A stretch of 64,000 nucleotides of DNA from Bacteroidaceae bacterium. GTDB taxonomy: Bacteria; Bacteroidota; Bacteroidia; Bacteroidales; Bacteroidaceae. Positions 45,425-54,409 of the stretch are shown in pieces (within the stretch, counting starts at the first letter, position 1; every line of letters begins with the position of its first letter). The stretch is taken from positions 1 through 64,000 of the forward strand of contig JAGCMB010000014.1 in the NCBI GenBank assembly GCA_017646665.1, read 5' to 3'. The translations under genes and the position numbers were made by a program. The notes below the pieces were generated by a model. The model was not told the origin of the DNA. It ran no database searches and was given only the letters and a program-made list of their open reading frames with translations.

Positions 45425-46189
45425 ATGGAAATAGCAAATAAAATTTCAGTAGTCATCAACACATATAATGCCGAGGAGCACCTTGCCGAAGCATTGGATG
45501 CAGTAAAGGACTTTGACGAAATAGTTATATGCGACATGGAAAGCACCGACAGTACCTTGAGTATTGCCGAGAGGTATGGGTGCAAAATTGTAACATTTCC
45601 AAAGCAAAACCATAAAAGTGCTGAACCGGCACGCACATTTGCCATTCAATCAGCAACATCAAAATGGGTATTGGTTGTCGACTCCGACGAAATCATAACA
45701 CCGGAATTAAAAGAGTACCTTTACTCAATTATCAGCAAAAAGGACTGCCCGGCAGGATTGTACATTGCAAGAAGAAACAAATTCATTGGGGAATACTCCA
45801 AGGATTGGTCCAACGACTACCAATTACGTTTCTTCATTAAAGAGGGAACCGTATGGCCACCATATGTCCACACATTCCCGACAGTCCAAGGACGCGTTGA
45901 GTATGCCCCATCAAAATACAAGATGCTTCACCTTGCCGACGAGAGCATACAACGTTGGGTATCAAAAATGAACGAATATACCGACAACGAGTCCATCAAA
46001 AAGGCCAATCGCAACTACGGCATATTTACCCTTTTTTGGCGTCCGGCTTGGCAGTTCATCCGTTCATACATAATTCGTGGAGGTTTCAGATCAGGCAAGC
46101 GCGGTTTCATGAGTGCTGTCCTATCGGCAAACTACCAAGTAATCGTCATTCTCAAAATGATTGAGAAAAGAATGAGAACGAAAAAATGA
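45425..46189 (+). CDS. Family 2 glycosyltransferase, WaaE/KdtX-like
   Basis: A 254-residue GT-A enzyme: SVVINTYNAEEHLAEALDAVKDFDEIVICDMESTDST (in pieces) holds the nucleotide site, VLVVDSDEIITPEL the metal-binding DxD-like motif, and ARRNKFIGEYSKDW with DYQLRFFIKEG the acceptor part. The pattern matches LPS core beta-1,4-glucosyltransferases such as WaaE. No membrane helix. It follows proS by 37 bases and ends in a long hairpin that includes its stop codon. Confidence 0.83.
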   Translation: MEIANKISVVINTYNAEEHLAEALDAVKDFDEIVICDMESTDSTLSIAERYGCKIVTFPKQNHKSAEPARTFAIQSATSKWVLVVDSDEIITPELKEYLYSIISKKDCPAGLYIARRNKFIGEYSKDWSNDYQLRFFIKEGTVWPPYVHTFPTVQGRVEYAPSKYKMLHLADESIQRWVSKMNEYTDNESIKKANRNYGIFTLFWRPAWQFIRSYIIRGGFRSGKRGFMSAVLSANYQVIVILKMIEKRMRTKK

Positions 46190-46230
46190 TAAACAAAAGA
46201 CTTGCGGTTTCGCAAGTCTTTTGTTTATCA
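46187..46230 (+). terminator. 20-bp perfect hairpin beginning at a stop codon
   Basis: The 5' arm 46187-46206 starts with the GT2 stop codon TGA and the 3' arm is 46211-46230, with a GTTT loop. The core GACTTGCG/CGCAAGTC carries A and T runs, so it works as a terminator on either strand. The tRNA gene lies 12 bases beyond, transcribed toward it. Confidence 0.88.
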
Positions 46231-46241
46231 CCTAAATCCAG

Positions 46242-46315
46242 TGACCCCGGTGGGATTCAAACCCACGACCTTCAGAACCGGAATCTAATGCTCTATTCAG
46301 CTAAGCTACAGGGCC
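46242..46315 (-). tRNA. tRNA-Arg (anticodon CCG)
   Basis: 74 nt on the minus strand folds as a full cloverleaf: acceptor GGCCCTG with CGGGGTC (two G-U pairs), D arm GCTT...GAGC, anticodon stem TTAGA/TCTGA with loop TTCCGGT giving anticodon CCG (reads CGG), and T arm GTGGG-TTTGAAT-CCCAC. Discriminator base A. The 3' CCA is not encoded. It sits alone between the GT2 and asnA genes. Confidence 0.93.
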
Positions 46316-46454
46316 GTCACAAATGCGAATGCGAAGATAGCAATAATTTACAAAGAAACAATTGTAAAAATAACAAAAAAGAGAAAAGAAAAATAAATAA
46401 CAACAGTGGCAATAGTTTCATTTAAATATATTAGCATTTTTAAAACAATATACC

Positions 46455-46462
46455 TATCTTTG
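46455..46462 (+). promoter_or_regulatory. Bacteroidota -7 element of asnA-ung
   Basis: TATCTTTG, an exact TAnnTTTG match, about 90 bases before the asnA ATG, leaving an AT-rich leader. Confidence 0.6.
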
Positions 46463-46551
46463 CCACAAACAAGAAAGCAAAAACACAATCAATACTAAAA
46501 AATCACAATAAAAAACAGACAAACAAAAACAATTTGTCAAAATTAAATAAA

Positions 46552-47589
46552 ATGAAACTCTATAAACTTCCGCAAGAATATACACCGCTGCTCGACCTGA
46601 AGCAGACAGAGCTGGCCATTAAGCAAATAAAAGAAACATTCCAGCTCAACCTCTCATCATCCCTTCGTCTACGTCGAGTAACAGCCCCTCTTTTCGTACT
46701 GCAAGGAACAGGTTTGAACGACGACCTCAATGGATACGAGAACGCTGTGAGTTTCCCCATCCAGGATATGAGCGGTGCCATTGCAGAGGTTGTACACTCA
46801 TTAGCAAAATGGAAACGCGTAACACTTGCCGAGTACAACATTTCTCAGGGATATGGCATATACACCGATATGAACGCGATACGTGCACACGAGGAGCTGG
46901 ACAACCTTCATTCACTATACGTTGACCAATGGGACTGGGAACGTGTCATATCTCCCGAAGAGCGCACAATCGCTTTTCTACGCAAGATAGTCAGCGATAT
47001 ATATTCAGCCATTCTACACACTGAATTCGCCCTAAGCGAAAGCTATCCGCAGCTAAAGCCATCACTCCCCGAAGATATCACGTTCATACACAGCGAGGAG
47101 TTGCGTTTGAAATACCCCGACCTCTCGCCCAAGCAACGCGAAGAGGCCATCACAAAGGAACATGGCGCAGTGTTCATCATCGGCATAGGTAACGAACTTG
47201 GCGATGGCATACCTCACGACAACCGTGCACCCGACTACGACGACTATAGCACAGCAAACGAAGAGGGTTTCTATGGCCTCAATGGCGACCTGATGATTTG
47301 GAGCGACGTATTGGGCAAGGCTATGGAACTTTCGTCAATGGGTATCCGTGTTGACCGCGAAGCACTGTTGCGACAACTAAAGAAATCAAACAAAGAGGAA
47401 CGCAAGGAGCTATATTTCCACCGCCGCATGTTGAACGACGAGCTTCCTTTGAGCATCGGTGGCGGTATAGGACAATCGCGTCTATGTATGCTACTACTGA
47501 AGAAGGCACACATCGGCGAGATACAATCAAGCATTTGGCCCGATGAAATGCGAAGCAAATGCAAAGAAATGAATATACCTATTATATAA
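46552..47589 (+). CDS. asnA: Aspartate-ammonia ligase (asparagine synthetase A)
   Basis: A 345-residue enzyme that makes asparagine from aspartate, ammonia and ATP; the fold is that of class II tRNA synthetases. Family segments include RVTAPLFV, DDLNGYENAVSFP, VHSLAKWKR, LHSLYVDQWDWE and the C-terminal SIGGGIGQSRLCMLLL. A TTG at 46534 would add six residues; the ATG at 46552 gives the usual MKLYKLPQEY start. The ung gene starts six bases after the stop, so the two share a transcript. Confidence 0.95.
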   Translation: MKLYKLPQEYTPLLDLKQTELAIKQIKETFQLNLSSSLRLRRVTAPLFVLQGTGLNDDLNGYENAVSFPIQDMSGAIAEVVHSLAKWKRVTLAEYNISQGYGIYTDMNAIRAHEELDNLHSLYVDQWDWERVISPEERTIAFLRKIVSDIYSAILHTEFALSESYPQLKPSLPEDITFIHSEELRLKYPDLSPKQREEAITKEHGAVFIIGIGNELGDGIPHDNRAPDYDDYSTANEEGFYGLNGDLMIWSDVLGKAMELSSMGIRVDREALLRQLKKSNKEERKELYFHRRMLNDELPLSIGGGIGQSRLCMLLLKKAHIGEIQSSIWPDEMRSKCKEMNIPII

Positions 47590-47595
47590 TAATAT

Positions 47596-48261
47596 ATGGA
47601 CGTAAAGATTGAGCAGAGTTGGAAAGAGGTACTTAAAGATGAATTCAATAAGGACTATTTTGCAAGACTTACACAATTCGTAAAAGAGGAATATAACGGA
47701 AGTACCCCGATATACCCACCTGCAAAACTCATTTTCAATGCATTCGACCATTGCCCTTTCGACAAAGTAAAGGTTGTAATATTGGGACAAGACCCCTACC
47801 ACGGCACAGGACAGGCAAACGGCCTTTGCTTCTCGGTGAACAAGGGAATTCCCTTTCCGCCATCGCTATTAAATATTTTCAAGGAGATTGAGAATGACTT
47901 AGGAACAGCCATTCCACAAGACGGCGACCTCACCCGATGGAGCGACCAAGGAGTATTGCTACTCAACGCCACACTAACGGTTAGGGCAGCGCAAGCAGGC
48001 TCACACCAACGACGTGGCTGGGAAGATTTCACAGATGCGGCAATACGCGAACTTGCATCACGCCGAAGCGGCATCGTATTCATTCTTTGGGGCAGTTACG
48101 CCCAGAAGAAAGGCGCATTCATCGACCGCAACAAGCATCTTGTGCTATCATCACCCCACCCCTCTCCATTGTCGGCATACCAAGGATTCTTTGGCAATCA
48201 CCATTTCAGCACCGCCAACAAATACCTGAGAGAACAAGGCAAGAGTGAGATAATTTGGTAA
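47596..48261 (+). CDS. ung: Uracil-DNA glycosylase, family 1
   Basis: A 221-residue base-excision repair enzyme that removes uracil from DNA. The water-activating motif GQDPYHG is at residues 64-70 (Asp66), the PPS loop is PFPPSL, LLNATLTV is the uracil-recognition strand, and HPSPLS is the DNA-intercalation loop near residue 190. Length fits the family. Translationally close to asnA (6-base gap). Ends at a long bidirectional hairpin. Confidence 0.96.
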   Translation: MDVKIEQSWKEVLKDEFNKDYFARLTQFVKEEYNGSTPIYPPAKLIFNAFDHCPFDKVKVVILGQDPYHGTGQANGLCFSVNKGIPFPPSLLNIFKEIENDLGTAIPQDGDLTRWSDQGVLLLNATLTVRAAQAGSHQRRGWEDFTDAAIRELASRRSGIVFILWGSYAQKKGAFIDRNKHLVLSSPHPSPLSAYQGFFGNHHFSTANKYLREQGKSEIIW

Positions 48262-48263
48262 TA

Positions 48264-48305
48264 AATATTTAGCGGGCAGCTTTCAAAAGCTGCCCGCTAA
48301 ATATT
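48264..48305. terminator. 20-bp perfect bidirectional hairpin between ung and lptD
   Basis: Arms 48264-48283 and 48286-48305 are perfect complements with a core GCGGGCAGC/GCTGCCCGC and AT-rich ends. Convergent genes on both sides. Confidence 0.88.
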
Positions 48306-48331
48306 ATAAGTAATTAAAAATAAAGAGCTCT

Positions 48332-51058
48332 TTAATCGTTATACCACTGTATATTAGAGCTTTGACTGCTACGTTTATCAATCTTGAGCGCATCGGCAAG
48401 CATCTGCGACGTAGCACGGAAGCTGAAGTTAAACGATGTATAAGGCGCAAGCACTATACCACACGACATTTCAAAGCAGTGCAAGTCGCGCGAAATATTC
48501 AATGTCGTTGTTGTCAACTTTTTGAATTCAAAGTTGTAGCCCGACGTAAAGTTAATGCGCCAATTATCCGAGATTCCGATATTTCCCGATATATTCAAGT
48601 TTTGTGTAAACTTATATGGATAACGCATAGTCTTCAGATTAATCTCGGCACTTCTATCCTCGGCCATCGTTATACCATAGGAAAGGGTGACGTTCCAAGG
48701 CAATTTAAATGGCATATAGCCATCATCATCAACATCGGCCTTCTTTGCCTTGCCTTTCTTACGAGCACTCTTGCTCTCCTTCGCCGATACATCAAATTTC
48801 TTATCATCATCGGGTGAATCGGCCAAATCGTCATCTTCCTCTTTACCGAACTTGCTCTTGAACCACTCCTTTATTTTTGTAAAGGTCTTGTTGTTCAACG
48901 TATACGACAAGTTTTGGCTCATTCCTTGGAAACGGCCGAACCTACCATAAGACCACTCTGTCCTGTCGCCTACTATCACCTGACCTTTATCATTGAACGC
49001 ATAGGCATACGTAGCCCACGTAGCATTGAAGTTAAACGTATAGTTCTTTGTCAGCTTCAACCTCAATCGGGTAGAAAGATTACTCCACGGTTTTGTCTTT
49101 GCAGCAAGATTATACGATAGCGACGCGCCTATTTCATCAATAAGGCTGATTTTTTTCAAAGAATCGTTCTTTGTTCGCCACTTCATTTCGACATTATTGC
49201 TCACATTCAACGATATGCTACCAGTCTGTCCTTTCGAAGGTATTCCGTACATAGCACCCTGATAAGGAGAATATTCGACAGTACGAGCCTCGCCATCCTC
49301 ATCAGTATATACGTATGTTCCATAATATCCATATCTGGCATCACCGAAGTCGGGCGCATAACTGAATGAAATCGAAGGTTTGAATACGTGACGCACCGTG
49401 TGTATACGACTCTTCTTCATAAAACCTGCCGGCTTATAGAATCCATAGAGCGTGGTGTTTGCCGACAACGAAAGGTTATAGTCATATACTCTGAAGAAAC
49501 CACCTACAGTATCGCGTACAACGCTATTGGTAGCCTCGTTCCACGACTGATTAATCTTCTTGAAATACCAACGTGCCGTATAATTGAAGCTTGGCGTAAC
49601 ATTTATATGATTGAACAACTGGAAAGTCGCACTAATAGGAATTGTGTGCTTGACACCATTGTTCCAATCTTTCAAAAAGTCCGATTTCAGCAATTTATTC
49701 TCCTTGGTAGATATGCTGTTGTTGAATTGTCCGCTATACGAAATTGAAATCTTCTCATACCAACGTTCATCACCCTTCCTTTTCTTGCGTTTGAACGGAT
49801 ACTTCTTCGACAACGCGATATTAAGGCTCGGCAAGTTCAACGATATGATAGAATCCCTGACATTCTGCGACAGGTTCATTGATGTAGAAACAGTCAAGCC
49901 TATCGAGGGGAATGTATGCGAATAACTGACGCTCGAAGTCCTCATACTCTGTGAACTGAGCAAAGGATTGTAAAGACTGGTAAGATTAGCGCGTTCATAG
50001 TTTGCCGTAGAGAAGTTCACACTTGCCGAAAAGCTGCTGTTCGGGTGAGCCTTGGCATCCTGTCTATGATTCCAGATAAAACGGAAGTTCTCGCCTACCG
50101 AATAATCGGGCAATCCCTTCTCGCCACTTTTTGTCACAAGATAACTGATATCTATATTTCCCGAAAACTTATAGCGTTTGGCATATGTAGATGCAGCACC
50201 TACACCCCAAGAACCCTTTGTAAATATCTCACCCGTCAAACGCAAGTCAAACTTGTCACTTATAGCAAAATAGTAACCACCATCGCGCAGATAGAAACCA
50301 CGTTCCATTTCATCACCGTACGTCGGCATAATTATACCGGAAGAGTATTCGCTTGTAAACGGAAAATATCCGAATGGAAGAGCCAGCGGCAACGGCACAT
50401 CCTCAACGACCAAATACAAAGGACCCGAAACGACATCTTTCTTAGGGCGTACCTTTGCACGGGTCAGCTTGATGTAAAAGTGTGGATGCTCGGCATCACA
50501 GGTGGTATACATTCCGTCTTGGGAATAGAAGACGTTTGCAGAGTCCTTCTTTGTCTTGCCACCCATAAGGAAGCCATCACCCTGTTGAGTATATACATTG
50601 CTGATGAATCCCTTGCGATTTTTAAAGTTATAGCTCATCTTCTCCGATTCATACGGAGTTCCTCCATCTACAAAAACCGGCAAGCCACTGACCACACCAG
50701 CCGAATCGGCACGGCCAAAAGCGTGGACAATGCTACTGTCCATATTCATTGAAATGATATCGGCAGTTAGTTCAATCTTGTCATAGACCACCTTACCGGC
50801 ACCATACAGGAAAGCATTTCCGTTTGTAGACCACACCATTGAGTCTGTACTTTCATAGTACACTGGAGCATCAATAGCATCTTTTTTAGGGGTTGGTTTT
50901 ATTGAATCGACTACTACTGCACTATCAACAGCTATGGAGTCCTGAAAAAATAGCAGGGGGATACGACCGGTAAACGACGAATTGGCGGCAGACACCCCCA
51001 CAGAGGTTGCCAGCTGCAATAAAATTGCCAACAGAAATCCAATTGTCCTATGCTTCAT
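48332..51058 (-). CDS. lptD: LPS assembly outer-membrane protein LptD
   Basis: A 908-residue protein with a signal peptide (ATSVGVSA), an N-terminal OstA/LptA-like beta-jellyroll (YYESTDSMVWSTNGNAFLYGAGKVVYDKIELTADII in pieces, about 60-200) and a long C-terminal barrel (LptD_N-type block PLPLALPFGYFPFTSEYSSGIIMPTYGDEMERGFYLRDGGYYFA in pieces). It places LPS in the outer leaflet with LptE (28.1 kb). A Lys/Asp-rich stretch near residue 750 (SPDDDKKFDVSAKESKSARKKGK in part) may be an external or periplasmic loop. The final residues (NIQWYND) follow an unusual Ser-rich tail. Single gene between two hairpin/intergenic regions. Confidence 0.87.
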   Translation of the reverse strand: MKHRTIGFLLAILLQLATSVGVSAANSSFTGRIPLLFFQDSIAVDSAVVVDSIKPTPKKDAIDAPVYYESTDSMVWSTNGNAFLYGAGKVVYDKIELTADIISMNMDSSIVHAFGRADSAGVVSGLPVFVDGGTPYESEKMSYNFKNRKGFISNVYTQQGDGFLMGGKTKKDSANVFYSQDGMYTTCDAEHPHFYIKLTRAKVRPKKDVVSGPLYLVVEDVPLPLALPFGYFPFTSEYSSGIIMPTYGDEMERGFYLRDGGYYFAISDKFDLRLTGEIFTKGSWGVGAASTYAKRYKFSGNIDISYLVTKSGEKGLPDYSVGENFRFIWNHRQDAKAHPNSSFSASVNFSTANYERANLTSLYNPLLSSQSMRTSSVSYSHTFPSIGLTVSTSMNLSQNVRDSIISLNLPSLNIALSKKYPFKRKKRKGDERWYEKISISYSGQFNNSISTKENKLLKSDFLKDWNNGVKHTIPISATFQLFNHINVTPSFNYTARWYFKKINQSWNEATNSVVRDTVGGFFRVYDYNLSLSANTTLYGFYKPAGFMKKSRIHTVRHVFKPSISFSYAPDFGDARYGYYGTYVYTDEDGEARTVEYSPYQGAMYGIPSKGQTGSISLNVSNNVEMKWRTKNDSLKKISLIDEIGASLSYNLAAKTKPWSNLSTRLRLKLTKNYTFNFNATWATYAYAFNDKGQVIVGDRTEWSYGRFGRFQGMSQNLSYTLNNKTFTKIKEWFKSKFGKEEDDDLADSPDDDKKFDVSAKESKSARKKGKAKKADVDDDGYMPFKLPWNVTLSYGITMAEDRSAEINLKTMRYPYKFTQNLNISGNIGISDNWRINFTSGYNFEFKKLTTTTLNISRDLHCFEMSCGIVLAPYTSFNFSFRATSQMLADALKIDKRSSQSSNIQWYND

Positions 51059-51178
51059 TTACCCAATCATCAATATGAGTGGCAAAATTACGAAATAAAA
51101 AGGAGGTTTTTCTATTTTTTAAGATAAAAAATATTGTTATTTTATAATTAAGAGCAAGAAACAACAGAAATTGATGTA

Positions 51179-51727
51179 TCACATAAACATCTCAGCCCAT
51201 CGTCTAACCCTCTCAACCGACTCGGGCGATATCTTTGCCATACTCTCAACCACCTGTTCAAAAGAACGCCTCTCCTCCAGGTATTTTGTCTTTGAATAGA
51301 ACTTATCGGCAAAGCATATCAGTTGCTCCTCCAATGTTTCGGGGACAAAATCCTTTACCGGCAATTTCCATCCGTTGGCTATTATAGCCTCCTTTGTAAG
51401 ACCCGTACCGGTATGCCGCTCACAAACCCTTGCGTGACGTTCATAGCCCAACCCCCTCAACAGTTCGGCTCCAAGATAGCCGTGGCAGAGATAAGGTTCT
51501 GTACCATAGCAATATATACGCGGAGCATCCGTAAGGAATATCCCCAAATCGTGCAACATCGCAGCCTCTTCAACAAACTGCACGTCAATGTTGAGTTCGG
51601 GGTGTTTACCAGCCATTTCCAAAGCCAAAGAGGCAACCTTGACCGCGTGGACATTGTAAATATTTTTCAACTCATTATCTAATGGATAATATGCATCGAT
51701 TATCCCTTTTACATCTATTCCTGCCAT
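51179..51727 (-). CDS. HD domain phosphohydrolase
   Basis: A 182-residue cytoplasmic HD-superfamily protein. Metal-binding residues: His in the N-terminal helix NVHAVKVASLAL, the HD pair in AAMLHDLGIF, and the later His in GYERHARVCERHTGTG. It probably cleaves a phosphate from a nucleotide or small metabolite; substrate unknown. The start could also be 51733 (adds Met-Phe). It is divergent from the VTC operon, 182 bases away, which may be coincidence. Confidence 0.8.
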   Translation of the reverse strand: MAGIDVKGIIDAYYPLDNELKNIYNVHAVKVASLALEMAGKHPELNIDVQFVEEAAMLHDLGIFLTDAPRIYCYGTEPYLCHGYLGAELLRGLGYERHARVCERHTGTGLTKEAIIANGWKLPVKDFVPETLEEQLICFADKFYSKTKYLEERRSFEQVVESMAKISPESVERVRRWAEMFM

Positions 51728-51849
51728 AAACATTCATTTACCGGTACCGAAGATACAATTTTTATCGCAGCACACAAAGGAAAACCACCTTTTGATGCGC
51801 AGAAACAACCATTTTGCTTAATATTAAAATAAAAACAGGCACTAGCAGG

Positions 51850-51879
51850 TTGCTTATTAAATAATTTTGATTATTTTTG
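51850..51879 (+). promoter_or_regulatory. Bacteroidota promoter of the VTC-DUF4956 operon
   Basis: TTG (51850-51852), a 19-base spacer, TATTTTTG (51872-51879, exact TAnnTTTG), 30 bases before the first ATG. One of the best-formed promoters in the window. Confidence 0.72.
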
Positions 51880-51909
51880 TAAAAGAGAGAATTATGCCCA
51901 AGCCTAACG

Positions 51910-52674
51910 ATGGACAAAATCGCTGAAAAGACACTTCTGCTCCCCCCGATAACCCTCGAGGAGATGTCAGGCATCAAGTTGATGAACAGGACGGACACAA
52001 AATTTGTGGCCACCCTTGAACAACTGCACGCTTTTTTGCTTGCCGTGCGAGGCAAATATTACATTCAGGAAATCAACAGCAAACGCATAGCCAATTACCA
52101 CACGACCTATTTCGACACCGCCGACTACCAGATGTACGGCATTCACCACGCCGGACGGCAAGTGAGGGAGAAAATACGCGTGCGCACATATTTGGACAGC
52201 GACGACACCTTCTTCGAAATAAAGAACAAGAACAACCACGGACGTACAAAGAAGAAGCGCATATCGGTCAAGGGACTACATAGCATTGAAAAAGAGCGCG
52301 AAAACATTGTTCCTTTTATGGCGAAGCACGCCTGGTACACCATTGACAAAATCTCACCTGTAATTGAGAATTGGTTTAGCCGTATCACATTGGTAAATTA
52401 CCAAAAGACCGAAAGACTGACAATCGACTTCAACCTACGTTTCCACCACCTGAAGAGTGATGGACGCCAACAGTTGCAGCGTGTAGCGATAATCGAGTTG
52501 AAACGCGACGGCAATGTTCCCTCACCAGCCTTAGACATACTTCGCGAAACACGCATAAAACGTTCCGGATTCAGCAAATACTGCATTGGCAGCGCACTAA
52601 CCAACAGCAAACTGAAAAGAAACAACTTCAAGGAACGACTGACAATGATCAGCAAAATGGAAAATAAACGATAA
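51910..52674 (+). CDS. VTC-domain polyphosphate polymerase
   Basis: A 254-residue soluble protein that is nearly all VTC domain, the tunnel-fold catalytic domain of yeast Vtc4 that builds polyphosphate from ATP. The basic and acidic tunnel residues look intact: NRTDTKF (26-32), TTYFDT (65-70), KIRVR (88-92), FEIKNK (102-107), the Lys/Arg cluster after it, RLTIDFNLRF, and IIELKRDG with RSGFSKYCIG near the end. No SPX domain or membrane helix, so it is cytoplasmic and probably docks on the next gene's product. First gene of a five-gene unit with 10-base spacing to the DUF4956 gene. Confidence 0.85.
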   Translation: MDKIAEKTLLLPPITLEEMSGIKLMNRTDTKFVATLEQLHAFLLAVRGKYYIQEINSKRIANYHTTYFDTADYQMYGIHHAGRQVREKIRVRTYLDSDDTFFEIKNKNNHGRTKKKRISVKGLHSIEKERENIVPFMAKHAWYTIDKISPVIENWFSRITLVNYQKTERLTIDFNLRFHHLKSDGRQQLQRVAIIELKRDGNVPSPALDILRETRIKRSGFSKYCIGSALTNSKLKRNNFKERLTMISKMENKR

Positions 52675-52684
52675 AACTATAACA

Positions 52685-53554
52685 ATGAAACTTCTAACTA
52701 CCCTACTGCTTATTTGTTCGACAATGTTCGTCAAAGCGCAAGATGTCGAAACCGCCAACATTGCGGAAACCGGCACAGCGGCAGCCGTAAATGCTGTTGC
52801 ATCAGAGATTGAGAAAGCCGAAGCTGTCAATGTCTTCATTGATTATGACGACGAAATCAACCAACCCGAGAAAATGTCCGTTTCAGTCAAGAACAAACGC
52901 CAAAGCGACGATTTCATTGACACAGACCACGTTATGAAACTACTTCTGGCATTCTTGATAAATCTGATAGCCATTATGATTGTTGTGCGATGGCTCTACT
53001 ATCCCAAATGCAAACGGGGAGAGTTCTTCTTCACCTATATCCTCATCGCAATAAGCACGTTTATGCTCATATATGTACTTGGCGATGTAAAGCTCAAGGC
53101 CGGCATCGCCTTGGGACTCTTCGCAATGTTCAGCATCATCCGCTACCGCACCGAACAGATAGCAATCCGCGAGATGACCTACCTATTCATCATCATAGCA
53201 CTCAGCGCCATCAATGGACTCACAATCAGCGAGTTGAGCATTGGCGAGGTTATAATAATCAACATCCTGTTCATCATCACCACCTGGATATGTGAAACAA
53301 AGTTGCTCATCAGCCATTACTCCTACAAAGTCATCAAGTACGACAACATCAACCTCATAACCCCCGACAAGCGCGAAGAGCTTATCGCCGACCTTGAAAA
53401 ACGCACAGGGCTCAAGGTCATCAAGGTAGAGGTGGGTGCAATAGACTTCCTCAAGGATGCAGCAATTGTAAAGATGTACTACAAAAGCAACGAAGCAAAC
53501 AATTCAGTTGACACAACCCTTAAAACTCCAACAGATGAATACAAGCTCAAATAA
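52685..53554 (+). CDS. DUF4956 membrane protein with N-terminal signal peptide
   Basis: A 289-residue protein. Residues 1-20 are a signal peptide (cleavage after VKAQ), then about 65 hydrophilic residues, then four predicted helices of the DUF4956 domain (MKLLLAFLINLIAIMIVVRWLYY; FFFTYILIAISTFMLIYVLG; a segment with GLFAMFSIIRYRTEQIAIREMTYLF in pieces; IIINILFIITTWI) and a C-terminal soluble domain with KVEVGAIDFLKDAAIVKMYY. DUF4956 proteins are regularly encoded next to VTC polymerases and may bring polyphosphate to or through the membrane. The N-terminal extension is longer than I expect for this family. Confidence 0.83.
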   Translation: MKLLTTLLLICSTMFVKAQDVETANIAETGTAAAVNAVASEIEKAEAVNVFIDYDDEINQPEKMSVSVKNKRQSDDFIDTDHVMKLLLAFLINLIAIMIVVRWLYYPKCKRGEFFFTYILIAISTFMLIYVLGDVKLKAGIALGLFAMFSIIRYRTEQIAIREMTYLFIIIALSAINGLTISELSIGEVIIINILFIITTWICETKLLISHYSYKVIKYDNINLITPDKREELIADLEKRTGLKVIKVEVGAIDFLKDAAIVKMYYKSNEANNSVDTTLKTPTDEYKLK

Positions 53555-54389
53555 CAATAGGAACAGCATAGTTGCATTGCTGATTGCAATATTCATGCTC
53601 ACCCCATTGTGCAACACAAATGCACAAAGCAACGATAGCGAATTTGGTATTTGGACAACCTTTGAGGCATCGAAGAAAATCAACAAGAAATTCAAGTTCG
53701 TTGCCGACGCCGAGCTACGCACCTACGATTTTGTAAACAACATTGAGCGTGCCACCATTGGAGCAAAGATTGATTTCAAGATTCTCAAATGGTTAAAGAC
53801 CAATGTAGGCTACAGCTTTATGTTCACCCACAAGCCCGAGTCAAAAAGCATCAAAGACCAAGTTGAAGATGAAGATGGCAACATATTCAACGAGTACAAC
53901 ATTGACCACGACTATTGGGTTATCCGCAACCGCGTGTACGCAACAATCAGTGGCGAGCACAAGATTGGACGCTTTGAGTTAGGATGGCGTGGCAGATTAC
54001 AGTACACACATACAGCATCGGCAACCACTGATGAAACAAAGTATAGATACAATCTTGGCGAAGACCCTCTTTTCACAACCGAGGACAACCGTTGGGACAT
54101 TACAACCGAGCCCGAAACAAAGAAGGCAAAGCACAATCTTACATTCCGCACACGCCTGAGTCTTAAATACGACATTCCAAACTGCAAGATAAGCCCATTT
54201 GCATCGGCCGAGCTCTACACCCGCTTTGATGAATGGAAAGCATACGACAAACTGCGCTATCGCATAGGTGCAAGCTACAAGATAAACAAGGACAACTCAA
54301 TATCCTTGTATTACCTATATCAAGACGCCAATGACGATGACGAGCCCAAAGGACACGCTATAGGATTTGAATATTCAATAGACCTTTAA
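53535..54389 (+). CDS. DUF2490 family outer-membrane beta-barrel protein
   Basis: A 284-residue exported protein, signal peptide cleaved near NTNAQ. The mature part repeats amphipathic strands: GIWTTFEASKKINKKFKFVADAELRTYD (in pieces), RATIGAKIDFKILKWLKTNVGYSF, HKIGRFELGWRGRLQYTH and ends in GHAIGFEYSIDL, a typical last barrel strand. DUF2490 members are outer-membrane barrels of unknown function. It overlaps the DUF4956 gene by 20 bases, so the two are translationally linked. Confidence 0.82.
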   Translation: MNTSSNNNRNSIVALLIAIFMLTPLCNTNAQSNDSEFGIWTTFEASKKINKKFKFVADAELRTYDFVNNIERATIGAKIDFKILKWLKTNVGYSFMFTHKPESKSIKDQVEDEDGNIFNEYNIDHDYWVIRNRVYATISGEHKIGRFELGWRGRLQYTHTASATTDETKYRYNLGEDPLFTTEDNRWDITTEPETKKAKHNLTFRTRLSLKYDIPNCKISPFASAELYTRFDEWKAYDKLRYRIGASYKINKDNSISLYYLYQDANDDDEPKGHAIGFEYSIDL

Positions 54390-54409
54390 CAGGAACAAGC
54401 ATATACAAT

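Noticed and set aside
46534..46551. TTG start adding six residues to asnA
   Set aside because: The ATG at 46552 matches the usual family N-terminus, and no signal favours TTG.
51910..52674. VTC protein as a CYTH-type adenylate cyclase or triphosphatase
   Set aside because: The fold is related, but ExExK at the N-terminus is absent and the segments match VTC domains; DUF4956 neighbour supports polyphosphate polymerase.
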